Shown: in pieces, positions 1 to 8,382 of the stretch | Position numbering within the stretch: position 1 is the first letter of the stretch | How the letters are laid out: every line of letters starts with the position of its first letter | Source of the DNA: Theodoxus fluviatilis | Taxonomy: Eukaryota > Mollusca > Gastropoda > Cycloneritida > Neritidae | NCBI GenBank assembly: GCA_034096865.1 | Contig: JAWQFJ010014931.1 | Coordinates: 1-10,169, forward strand | DNA: 10,169 nt | Direction of reading: 5' to 3' | Notes under the pieces: generated by a model | Seen by the model: only the letters and a program-made list of their open reading frames with translations | Told to the model about the DNA's origin: nothing | Databases searched by the model: none | Made by a program: the position numbers and the translations under genes

Positions 1-84
1 ACTTGACCCTGTCCTTGACCTTCACCCTGTCCTTGACCCCGTCCTTGACCTTGGCCCTGTCCTTGACCCCGTCCTTGACCCGGC
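1..84 (-). repeat. Coding minisatellite, 12-base Gly-Gln-Gly-X unit (left)
   Basis: Tandem copies of a roughly 12-base unit, GGTCAAGGACRG on the minus strand, encode Gly-Gln-Gly-Gln or Gly-Gln-Gly-Arg. The array runs off the left edge, so its full copy number is unknown. It closely matches the longer array at 9841-10169. Confidence 0.85.
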
Positions 85-305
85 CCTTGTTCCGATCCCT
101 GCTGCTTCTTCCTGGCCTCGCGGAGCAGGGCCCAAGCCTGCTGGTTGGCCTCGGGCGTGCCTTCGGCCAAGAGGTTGGTGATTTCGGGGGGCACTCCGTT
201 GGGGAAGACGCGCTGCAGCAAAGCTTCAGGGATGGGGTGTTGGAACCGATCTTTGTTGGCACCCTGGCCTTGACCCTCAACCGGGCCCTGGCCCTGACCC
301 TGGCC
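1..305 (-). CDS. Exon of secreted modular protein: Gly-Gln repeat, one helical domain, Gly-X repeat (partial, continues left)
   Basis: Read down from 305, 101 codons are open to the window edge. The order is: a Gly-Gln opening (residues 1-15, broken by P-V-E); a linker ANKDRFQHP; a domain of about 45 residues (26-69, bases 99-230) with the core LLQRVFPNGVPPEITNL then LAEGTPEANQQ and a basic end, REARKKQQ; and finally strict Gly-X alternation, X being Gln, Arg or Glu (from about residue 76). The domain matches the three copies at 8569-9150 in its RV[YF]P[NE]G[VT]P and TP[ED] motifs, which fixes the reading frame. The preceding signal-peptide exon (1785-1847) is in phase. An in-frame TAG lies just upstream at 306-308 and is itself a possible AG acceptor; an alternative acceptor at 321 would put that TAG inside the exon. 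Function is unknown; an extracellular structural role is inferred from signal peptide and composition. Confidence 0.8.
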
Positions 306-1784
306 CTAGTTGCCCTGCCCCTGAAGACACAAGTAAGATAACGGTCGTAACCACAACAACGACAACAACGATGACGATGACGACGAAAAAATGCAGCAGC
401 ATATGAAATAATCATCGCGGTATCTGCATTAAAATACTCTTGTGTACAAAATTGATCACCAGCTCCTGCCAGCTCCATCTTCCATCATGTTTAATATCGT
501 CTATTCAGAACGTCAGTCCGTAACTAACATTCAGCGCAAGCGTCTGACAGATAATGCGTGTAAAAGAAAGAGAAATGTCTTGTGAAAGATGGTCGACTCA
601 GGGTGGATGGCATGGTTCATGTATAGAAGGCAAACGGGTATTGATGAGACGTAGGGTCTTTAACAGCAGGGTCCATGAAGACACGTTCACGTGAAAAAAT
701 GATTTAACAAAATGCCAGTATTGAAAAAGAGCATGGTTGCCATGGTAATGTACAAAGTGCCAGAAGCCGCGTAATTTTGAATCTCATGATATTCACAGAA
801 AAACTATGAGATCGGAAATGTAAATGGTTTCGTAGGAGTTTCGCGCAACACAGTTGGTAAGAATGACAAATTGAAGGATGCACAGCGTTGATGTCTGGTT
901 TGGTACGCTTGCGGTACACTGGTTGCGAAAAACACATGCGAAGCAATTTTAGTGCACCATGATAAGGAATATTTCACAATAGGTTCAGCCATCCCCTGTC
1001 TGAATTTGACGTCTAATGAGTTTATTTACATCTTCTTTGAGGGCTTTCTGGTCAGTGTGCCTGTATCACACTCATCACAGTGTTTGTAGTTTTCATAGAA
1101 ATGCATCATGTCCACAGAGGTCAAGAGATAGATAGTGCTGTTCATCGTATTTTTGGAACACGTCAAAGCGTGGTCTCTTCTCAGTAGCATCGAGTTCTTT
1201 CATTTTTACTCGTGCCATCTCAAACGTTTGATATAAATACACAGGTAAAACTTTGAAAGGTTTAAATCTCTATGATGACAGATTCTATACACGTTTATAT
1301 TTGAGTCTGGAATAAAAATTCTGTTGGAGGGGATAATCTGCATTTCTCGTTCTGATGGACGTCTTCTTTCTTACTCGATTTTTTTTTTATTTTTAATAGG
1401 CGCTTTGAGTCTCACTGTGTGGGAGTATTGCGGGGTATAAAAGTGATTTATTATTATTATTATTATTATTATTATCTACGGGTGTTCCAAGTATCTGTTA
1501 TGCTTTCTTTCTCAAATGTTTAGTGTGTTGGCGACTCTTACTGATGATATCTCCCCAGCACACTACAGCATACTTCAATACACAACTCATAACTGCATAG
1601 TAGATCGTCTCTAGCAACGCTATCAACTCCGAAAGATCTCAGCTTACACAGGCAATAAAGTGTGGTGATTTTCTCCACACTATGCTCTGTGTTTTCCTTC
1701 CATGGTAATTGTGCAACAAGCTCCAAGAACATTGTCATTGCAATATACACCAGAAACATTGGCCTATTGCAGCAAGTGACTTAC
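306..1784 (-). other. Intron 1 of the left gene
   Basis: The interval is bounded by a perfect donor, GTAAGT, at 1784-1779 and ends at one of two AG acceptors, at 307-306 or 322-321. The 321 site has the better pyrimidine tract (TTACTTGTGTCTTCAG) but places a TAG 12 bases into the exon in the Gly-Gln frame. The 306 site keeps the frame open. The interval is AT-rich. It holds a LINE-type 3' tail on the plus strand (1398-1477) and a short AAC/GAT/GAC-rich stretch near 350-388. I found no convincing additional exon in it, although a short one could be missed. Confidence 0.65.
1398..1477 (+). mobile_element. L2/CR1-like LINE (or LINE-tailed SINE) 3' end relic with TTA tail
   Basis: The segment reads GGCGCTTTGAG, then about 25 bases, then TATAAAAGTGATT followed by (TTA)n at about 1448-1476. 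This layout (a GCGC..TTGAG box, a TATA(A)AA box, then an ATT/TTA tail) is the usual 3' end of L2/CR1-like retroelements and of SINEs that borrow their tail. The same layout appears on the minus strand at 6297-6350, next to a recognisable reverse transcriptase remnant. No coding part is attached here, so it is either a severely 5'-truncated LINE or a SINE end. The TATAAAA in it should not be read as a promoter. Confidence 0.55.
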
Positions 1785-1847
1785 CTGAGCAGCTGCCAAC
1801 ACCGCACATCCGAGCAGTGCGACGACAGCAATTCTTACTGCTGCCAT
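1785..1847 (-). CDS. First coding exon: signal peptide of a secreted Gly-X/helical-domain protein
   Basis: Reading down from the ATG at 1847-1845 gives 21 codons: MAAVRIAVVALLGCAVLAAA followed by Gln. This is a classic secretory signal peptide: a short N-region with one Arg, a hydrophobic core (IAVVALLGCAVL) and an AAA/Q cleavage site. The ATG lies in an optimal Kozak context (gccATGG). The exon ends exactly at CAG followed by GTAAGT (1784-1779), a perfect 5' splice donor, in phase 0. The exon at 305 also starts in phase 0 in its Gly-Gln frame, so the mature protein would begin Q-G-Q-G. About 70 bases upstream of the ATG are purine-rich and could be 5' UTR; I see no convincing TATA box. The exon is too short to stand out as an open frame, and the call rests on the combined start, signal-peptide and donor signals. 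The main uncertainty is whether other exons lie between it and 305. Confidence 0.82.
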
Positions 1848-4800
1848 GGCTGTAGTCTTCACAGGGTATCCTCGCTCTCTTTCTTCTCTTCTGCTGCTGC
1901 TTGTTTTCGGTGACTCTCCTGCAGATCGTGTGCTTGCTGGCTCTGTCGTCGTCCAGGCCCTATTTCAAGGCCAGATCCTTGTGACACTGACAGATGGAGA
2001 TTTGCCACGTGACAGAGCCAAACAAACCTCCTGATACCGTAGTGCGCGTTGAAAACATGCCAGAGGTTACCTTGGCGACAGGTTTGGAAGGGTGAGAGGG
2101 CCCCTGCCAAGCTGTCAATCCCAGCGGCATTGGCAGTTAAGGTTGTCAAACACAGCGTGACGTAGACATATCGTGTCACGTGTGACGCACGCCATTCTGC
2201 AGCCCCAAAGGAGAGAGGGAAGAGCTGAAAGGAAGTTAAGGGAAAAAATGGTGTTTGCACTGCGTTGGAGATTGCGCGTTATTTGCTTGTTTTGTCAGCA
2301 TGAAGAATAAATTTATTCAGGGAGGGACAAGAGAAATTTCCATTTACAGGACTGCACGACAAAGCCCTTTTGTTCTGAACTGTTGCTGAAAATAGAACAT
2401 TAGCGTAGAACGGAAATGTCCATTCGTTTTTCTGAAGTCTTTGTCGTCGTAGAGGCACGAAACTTCGCTGCTGAGTGGATCCTTCCATGTTCACCCTAAA
2501 TTAACGTGTCGCATTGTGACAGTTGTTGGACATGAAAGTAGAAGCCCACCACGCAGCTGCGGCAGAACCATTTGTCTAGGCAGCCATCATTAATTTGTGT
2601 CAGAGTGTGGCGAGTTTGTCTAAATCTGGACAGTTCTCAAGCGGCCAGAACAGGAATAAACAGGAGAAAGGATGAGCGACTGTGAATGTAAACGTGGGCC
2701 ACAAAGAGATAGAAATGGCCCACGCACATGATGGAAGGCAAGCTGTTGTGGAAGACACAGCTAGGAAAAGGTGACACTGCAGTAAGAGTCAGGATCGTCG
2801 AGACCAGAGAAGTAATTTCTTCATCAAGCAACATGTTTTTATTTAGGCTGGAGCAACGCAGCATTTGTGAGGAAAAACAACATATACCGGGGTTATGTCC
2901 AATTCACACAGATCTCCACATCTAAAAGAGGTGTGCTTGATCAAAGGTTGAAAGGAACATTGCATTGAATGAGTTATGCTTTTTTGTTTACCTCTAGAAC
3001 AATTGTTTCGAATTCGTGTTTATTTCAAAGGTCCCAACACGAGATTACCCACACACATCATGACGAGATTGCTTGAGATGGACACGTCAGGTCATGCATT
3101 CAGGAGACACAGCTATTCCGCCCAGAGGTAAGCTCCCCGCTGCACTCTGCGGAGACGCGCAAGCAGCACAGCGAAGAATGCACGGTGGCGGACATTAAGG
3201 GGTGAGGTGTGGGGACATAGCCATGACTGGAACACCATCGAAGCAGCGTGGTCAACAAGAGACCGAGAAGGATTCCCTACACACCTGTCCTACACACCCC
3301 TGGACGTCAACAGGAATGGATTCGTCAGTAAGGTAAAGTTATCAAAATGCTCAGCCCAGAAATCGCCACAACCTTCGTACCAAAATATGAACCATGCATT
3401 CCTTCCTAGCCTTGTTATCACAATTGTACAACGGAACGTGTCGTGAAAATTCTGAGTTTTCATTCTTTGATTAAAAAATGCTGCTAGGTTTTTGTTTTTG
3501 TTTTTGATCTTGAGGGAATCTTTGTTATGAATTTCCTTACAATCAAACGAGTTGCTGTCATACATGAGACAAGCTTTGAAGCATTCAACGTCTTATTCTG
3601 AAAGTAAAACCCAAGCTTTTTGAAGAAAATGCCACGGTGATTGACACAAATTTTACAGCAAGACGTGTGAGAAGCAAGTAGCAGGAGAGAACAACAAGTT
3701 TTGTCGGTCAAAGCAAGCACGGCGAGCAGTCGAGGAGGGGATTATGAATGGGAGTGTCGGGGTTGGAAGAGCTGACTTCATGACAGCCATAACCCTCATT
3801 CAGTGTTGTGAGAACTGTTTCCAGTCTGACTGGGCGGGGAGCTACCGCCTTCCTCCGGGACACCACGTCAGCAGTACGATCCCGTGACGCAACTGTTTTG
3901 TTCCAGTGTCAACTCGGATTCAGCCCAGCGGATGTCGTGAGTGGAAAGCGGATGTAGCGCAGTTGGTGGGAAGAAACAGGAATAGGCAAAGTCACGTGTT
4001 TTGACGCAAGCAGTTTACGAACGAGAACATTGCGTTTGCACTTTTCACATTGTCTAGTCTGCGCCATGGGGATGCGTTGAGATTTTCATGCAGACAACAA
4101 ATCGGGGCCACAGTTTTAACCCTTCCCTACGCCTGGGATGGTTTATGGACGTGTTGTTGACTTGCGTCCTCTCCTCCCTCCCTGTGAGTGACGTCCGTCC
4201 ACAGTGCACCCATCACCGTGGCCAGAGACCTCTGACCTGACCTGACCCTAAACTGCGATGATGAAGCAATCTGGGTGCGGTCGAATGAATCTAGCTCAGC
4301 CAACAGCTGTGAATCACAGGTCAAGGTCACAGGAGGTGGTTTAAGGTTCAGATCACCCATCCATCAATATCCCACACCCAGGTTTACGCGAAAACGAAAG
4401 GGGTGAAATGATAATTAATTAGGGTGATGACTCTTCAGTCACACTGGTGTCCACGTTATTCACGTGGAAGGAAAACCCCCCTGCTGTATGTCCGAAGATG
4501 AAGAAACCGACTTTATGCAGCAGCACTGGGTACAGTCGTGTCTTTAGAATATCAAAGAAGTCAAGAGCTTCCATTGTGTGTGCAGCTTCACATGTCACCT
4601 GACTCAGGAGTGAAACTAGGAACCTGTAAGGGTGCTGAAGTATAATTATACATGAAGTGACGCTTTAATAATAGGACTATGAGCCATGGCAAGTTAAATG
4701 CTTACCAGGGAGTGAAGAGACATGAAAGATGACATTACTTTACTTGCGGTTTCTTGGATGCCGAGCGCTTGGAAGGAGTGACCCGCTAGCCGAATGGTCG

Positions 4801-5209
4801 TCTTGCGTGCGAATGTGTTACTTTGTTTGTTTATTTGTTCACTCGTTTGTGTTTTGAGCAGACTTGTAAATCGGGTCGAGGCCTCGATATGTATGTTAAA
4901 CTGCTATGTAAAATCAATACCGACAGCAACACTTTTAGGGCAGGAACAACTTATTGTTTATGTAATTTAAAAAGCATTTGAATAATGTCTTTAAATCCTA
5001 ACATACTATTTGAAGTTAAACAACAGAATGAAACAGTATGAACAAAAACATTATTTGGAATGAAATCTACAGACGAAGAAAATGACAATAATAAACAATG
5101 GCACACGCAAAGCAAGAATGTTATTAATGACATGAGGTTCTCAGATTCAAGACTTCCCAAATGAGAGAGGAAACACAGTCTGAGATCGACAGTAATGGTT
5201 TTCAGGACA
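1848..5209. other. Gene-free, AT-rich intergenic stretch
   Basis: I see no supportable gene here on either strand. Short open frames are present but none has a recognisable motif, a good start context or coding-like composition. Minor items are a (TTTTTG)3 tract at 3489-3506, a TGACC triple direct repeat near 4232-4250, and an isolated tRNA-type A-box match at 3955-3966 without a partner B box. The portion just above 1848 should hold the promoter and 5' UTR of the left gene. The purine-rich 1861-1910 segment (minus sense) is probably leader, and a weak TATA-like GAAATAGGG lies near 1959-1967; neither can be proven from sequence. Confidence 0.5.
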
Positions 5210-5278
5210 TCTGCCACGAGCCGAACCCGCAACCTTCAGGTTAACCTCTGAGACTTCTTGCACCGCAGAAGCTACACC
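5210..5278 (-). repeat. Possible tRNA-like SINE head fragment
   Basis: On the minus strand there is a potential anticodon-type stem, CTTCT paired with AGAAG (5267-5271 with 5254-5258), around an 8-base loop. It is followed by a palindromic AGGTTAACCT (5238-5247) that could form a variable arm, then GGGTTCGGCTC (5218-5228), which resembles the pol III B box GGTTCRANNCC. A proper D-arm/A-box is not evident and the T-stem pairs poorly. It is therefore not a functional tRNA gene. A degraded tRNA-derived SINE head is the best guess, with chance a real alternative. Confidence 0.25.
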
Positions 5279-5762
5279 GTACTTGGAGATAGAGATTTTG
5301 TGACAGAAACGTCTCATATTTCACCAGCAAAATCAGAAATCTTTCATCCAGAACTTCAACAATGACTCTATTTATTAACAAGATTCTTCTCAGGTACATT
5401 CAGAGCATATCTTGTTGCCTATATGTGGAGATCTTTCCGATTTAGCGTACCCGTTGACATTCAGTCAAGACTAGCGAATAATTATTCTTCCTCAAAGAGT
5501 GACCTTTTCTCACTATCAAAGAAGGTGTTGTCAAGCTTCTACATGATCTGAAAAAAAGCTTGACTAATAATGTATGTAAGGGAAGAAATTAAAAAGACAC
5601 AATTCATCTTGCAAAACCCAAACACAACGCAAGTGTCCCCAAATCAGGCCATGATAACAGCAGTACAATCATCGAATACGACTTTGCAACATACCAGAAT
5701 TTATCAAAGCTATCAGAGTAATATCTATTTGGGAAAAGAAGTGGGGGGTGGGGTGCAAAAAC

Positions 5763-5793
5763 GGGGATGGGTTGGTGGGTGGGAGTGGGTGGG
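5763..5793 (+). other. G-rich tract with G-quadruplex potential
   Basis: The plus strand has several runs of three or four G separated by one to three bases. Four of them (5777-5779, 5781-5783, 5787-5789, 5791-5793) fit the standard G3+N1-7 quadruplex pattern, and further G-runs lie at 5743-5753. No nearby gene explains it, so it may simply be low-complexity sequence. Confidence 0.5.
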
Positions 5794-6085
5794 ATTCCTT
5801 CCGAGCTGAGGTGCAAAATCCGGAGGAAGCTGTGGAAGAGACATTAATTCTCCTCTTGAGCAACTCAATCCTCGTTCCGCAAATTCCGTATCCATCAACC
5901 GAAATTCGAGTGAGGCGTGGTATGCGTCTGTCTGTAGCTCCCCATGCTGAGACCATTCCGTGGCAGTGCAATTGCTGTAGGCTGACTTTTGAGAAACTCT
6001 CACTTCACGTCTCCGTCCGACTTGTCTACTCTGTCAAGAGTGAACAGTTGCCGAGAAGCTTGCATGCGTGTAAGTGTTCGTGATC

Positions 6086-6213
6086 GTGTGTGTGTGTGTG
6101 TGTGTGTGTGGGTGTGTGTGTGTATGTGTGTGTATGTGTGTGTGTGTGTATGTGTGAGTGTGTGTGTGTTTGTGTGCGTGTGATTGAGTGAGTGTATGTG
6201 TGTGTGTGCGTGT

Positions 6214-6214
<1 letters not shown>
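6086..6214. repeat. TG-rich microsatellite, left flank of the LINE
   Basis: This is an imperfect (TG)n tract with TATG, GAGTG and TGCG interruptions. It ends in a motif, GTGTGATTGAGTGAGTGTAT, followed by TG repeats and TGCGTGTG directly against the (TAA)n tract. A closely related arrangement is found at 7525-7693 on the other side of the LINE fragment. Confidence 0.9.

Positions 6215-6296
<82 letters not shown>
6215..6296. repeat. (TAA)n microsatellite, about 27 copies, tail of the LINE
   Basis: This is an essentially perfect TAA array of 82 bases. On the minus strand it is an (ATT)n run directly after the LINE 3' box GGCGCTATATAAAT, so it is best read as the element's 3' tail, probably expanded by slippage after insertion. 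Confidence 0.92.
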
Positions 6297-6297
<1 letters not shown>

Positions 6298-7524
6298 TGT
6301 GGATTTATATAGCGCCTTACCATGAGTTAAGACATGCTCAAGGCACATACATACACAACCATTACAATATATATACAATAACAGTCAATCACATCAAAGG
6401 TAACTTAATAAACTTAATAATATAGGAGTCAGACATTCACTTCAGGCATTCGACAAACTGATGTACAGCGACACCGCTTAACCATGAAACTGGGGAGAAG
6501 GGGAGGAGAGACAGGAGGGTGGTAGGGGGCTTGGGCAAGCTAGTACAAAGAGAACAGTGAAGGGAGGAAGATGAAGAAACTTAGACATAATTCGGGAACG
6601 ATTTCAAGAAGAGGTGAGTTTTGAGAGCAGAGCGAAAGGTCGAGGGAAATGTAGAGTGACGAACAGAGGCGGGGAGGTCATTCCAGATAGAGGGAGCCTG
6701 ATAAAAGAAAGAGTGTTCACCAAATTTTGTTTTAACTGGAGGGTCCTCCGGGAACCTGAGGATTCTTGTGTCTGCGGAAGAGCGTAGCTGTCTAGCGGGT
6801 GTGTAGGTGCGCATTCGTTTAGAGAGATATTGAGGAAGGGATTCAGCGAAGTAATGGTAGCAAAGACAGGCAATCTTGTATTGGACTCGAGCACTAATGG
6901 GCAACCAGTGGAGAGAGCGGAAGAGAGGAGTGAGATGATCTGACTTTTTTTACTTACAGATGAGTCGAGCTGCAGCATCTTGCACTCTTTGAAGTTTATC
7001 GGTGAGATATGCGGGAGAGCCGGCAAGAAGGCCGTTGCAGTAATCCAGGCGACGGAGAAATAAGAGCACAGACTAGGATAGTAGTAGCTTGAGTAGTGAG
7101 AAGGTGTCTGATTGCGCTTATCTGTCTGAGTTGTATGTATGCAGATTTGCAAGTGTTTTGGACAAAGTCGGAGAGAGAGAGATGAGAGTCGAGGGTGACA
7201 CCAAGGTTTTTGACTGATGGAACAAAGGCGACGTCAGCGTCTCCTACCCTGTCAGAAGACCGGAGGGATGAAGGCGTCACTAGTCTCTGAGACTTGACAA
7301 GAAGGCATTCGGTTTTGGAATCGTTCAGCTGGAGTTTGTTGTGTGACATCCATGACTTAACATCAGAAAGACAGGTCTGTAGAGTGTCTAACGTGGGTTG
7401 GAATCGATCTAAGGATTATGTCTTTGTAGATCTGTTTGCCATCTGCAACTGCATGCTGGCTGATTAAGTACTGAGCGACTGTGTCAAACAAAGGTTGCAT
7501 GTAAAGAACGAACAAAACTGGACC
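6297..7524 (-). mobile_element. 5'-truncated L2/CR1-like non-LTR retrotransposon
   Basis: In minus orientation the element starts abruptly at 7524, inside the reverse transcriptase domain. It runs through a decayed RT C-terminus ending at 6581, a 3' UTR of about 280 bases, and the terminal box (GCCTTGAGCATG, then GGTAAGGCGCTATATAAAT, 6302-6346), followed by the (ATT)n tail. The 5' part (endonuclease and most of RT) is missing, as is typical of incomplete target-primed reverse transcription. Clade assignment rests on the C-terminal signature WNDLP..VR..FRSALKTHLF and the 3' tail. CR1 and related clades share these, so L2 versus CR1 is not settled. Confidence 0.8.
6581..7524 (-). pseudogene. 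Reverse transcriptase C-terminal remnant of the LINE, broken
   Basis: Three frame segments join into one RT-like reading. From 7524: GPVLFVLYMQPLFDTV, then HAVADGKQI, where the polymerase box normally reads [YF]ADD; here it is VADG (7438-7449), so the second catalytic Asp is lost. A frame shift near 7365 leads into DVKSWMSHNKLQLNDSKTE and VKNLGVTLDSHLSL, both typical of RT. An extra base near 7052-7055 shifts into RLDYCNGLLAG and the thumb region. A stop, TAA, sits at 6950-6952, after which SDHLTPLFRSLHWLPISARV and the C-terminal WNDLPASVR..FRSALKTHLF follow to the TAA at 6581-6583. The breaks and the lost Asp make it non-functional. Confidence 0.85.
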
Positions 7525-7573
7525 GTGTGTGTGCTGTGTGTGTATGTGAGTGCTGTGTGTGTGTGTGTGTGCA

Positions 7574-7605
<32 letters not shown>

Positions 7606-7614
7606 ATTAAGTGA

Positions 7615-7687
<73 letters not shown>

Positions 7688-7693
7688 CGCGTG
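7525..7693. repeat. Compound TG / TA / TG microsatellite, right flank of the LINE
   Basis: The order is an imperfect TG tract (7525-7603), the motif GTGTGATTAAGTGAGTGTAT, a pure TA array of about 48 bases (about 7617-7664), then a TG tract ending GCGCGTGTG. Apart from the TA expansion it parallels the left flank at 6086-6214. Confidence 0.9.
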
Positions 7694-8142
7694 TGCGCTC
7701 TAAACAGACACAAAAGAGGCAGCTGCTGTTTGCACTGGAGAGACGGGAACACAGAAAGACCCTGTTCCAGGCAGGCGTGCCACTTATAGATATATAAATG
7801 CCATCTGTAGAATTTGCACGTGGGAGTTGCGGGTATTGCCACTCCGGCATGGAATTCTTCAGCCACAATAAACATCCTGCTGCAACCCGACATGGCCCCC
7901 GAGCGTGCTGATCCCTTGGTCTTTCTGGACTGCAGGAGACCTATGGTGATGACAATGGTGTGCATGTTTGTGTGGGTGTTTATCTCTTTGTAATCGTGTA
8001 TCTTTTCTTTTCATTATATATCAGTTGTACACAGTTGCCCTCAACATGCATCAAACATTGAACGCATATCTTTCACTACCAAATTGATATGACACAAACG
8101 AAACATGAATGACTAAAGACGTTGCAAATTTAGTTAACGCAG
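7694..8142. other. Gene-free stretch between the LINE locus and the right gene
   Basis: I see no supportable gene. The long open frame crossing the TG/TA tract on the minus strand is created by the microsatellite and by a piece of the LINE, and its upstream part has no recognisable domain. The poly(A) site of the triple-domain gene is expected near the right end of this stretch. Confidence 0.5.
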
Positions 8143-8148
8143 TTTATT
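8143..8148 (-). terminator. Candidate poly(A) signal AATAAA of the triple-domain gene
   Basis: On the minus strand AATAAA lies about 235 bases downstream of the stop codon at 8385-8383, in AT-rich sequence. It is a canonical hexamer at a plausible distance. The hexamer is common by chance in AT-rich DNA, so this is a candidate only. Confidence 0.5.
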
Positions 8149-8382
8149 TCACGACTGCCACAATTACAATCATTTAGTAAACTCCAGATGCTTTTAAGAT
8201 ACAAAGTATTACAAAAACGTATATTTTCACTCTCTTACAAAAGACCACGTTATGGACAAAACGTCGATTATTCTAACTTTAACCACAAAATGATACATGA
8301 ACATCGATGGGTGATTGTCTGCAGTACAATGACATTGGACTAGACAATGAATAACATTTTTTCTCTCTTCACGTCTACACTC

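Noticed and set aside
1433..1441. GTATAAAAG resembling a TATA box
   Set aside because: It sits inside the LINE-type 3' tail, directly before the TTA array, and no gene start follows.
1859..2260. 133-codon minus-strand open frame upstream of the signal-peptide exon
   Set aside because: It has no ATG start, is compositionally ordinary and lies where the 5' UTR and promoter should be. No domain is visible.
3955..3966. TAGCGCAGTTGG, a perfect tRNA A-box match
   Set aside because: No B box (GGTTCRA) follows within tRNA distance and no cloverleaf folds, so this is taken as chance.
4951..5232. 93-codon minus-strand open frame with hydrophobic stretches
   Set aside because: It starts at a non-ATG codon, lacks motifs and overlaps the tRNA-like segment, so coding is not supported.
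6000..6425. Open frames rich in Ile, Tyr, Asn, Thr-His or Val-Cys
   Set aside because: They are produced by translating TAA and TG microsatellites and are not genes.
7363..7965. 200-codon minus-strand open frame
   Set aside because: It fuses unrelated sequence, a TG/TA microsatellite and the 5' piece of the LINE remnant. Only the last part (GPVLFVLYMQP onward) has meaning, as reverse transcriptase.
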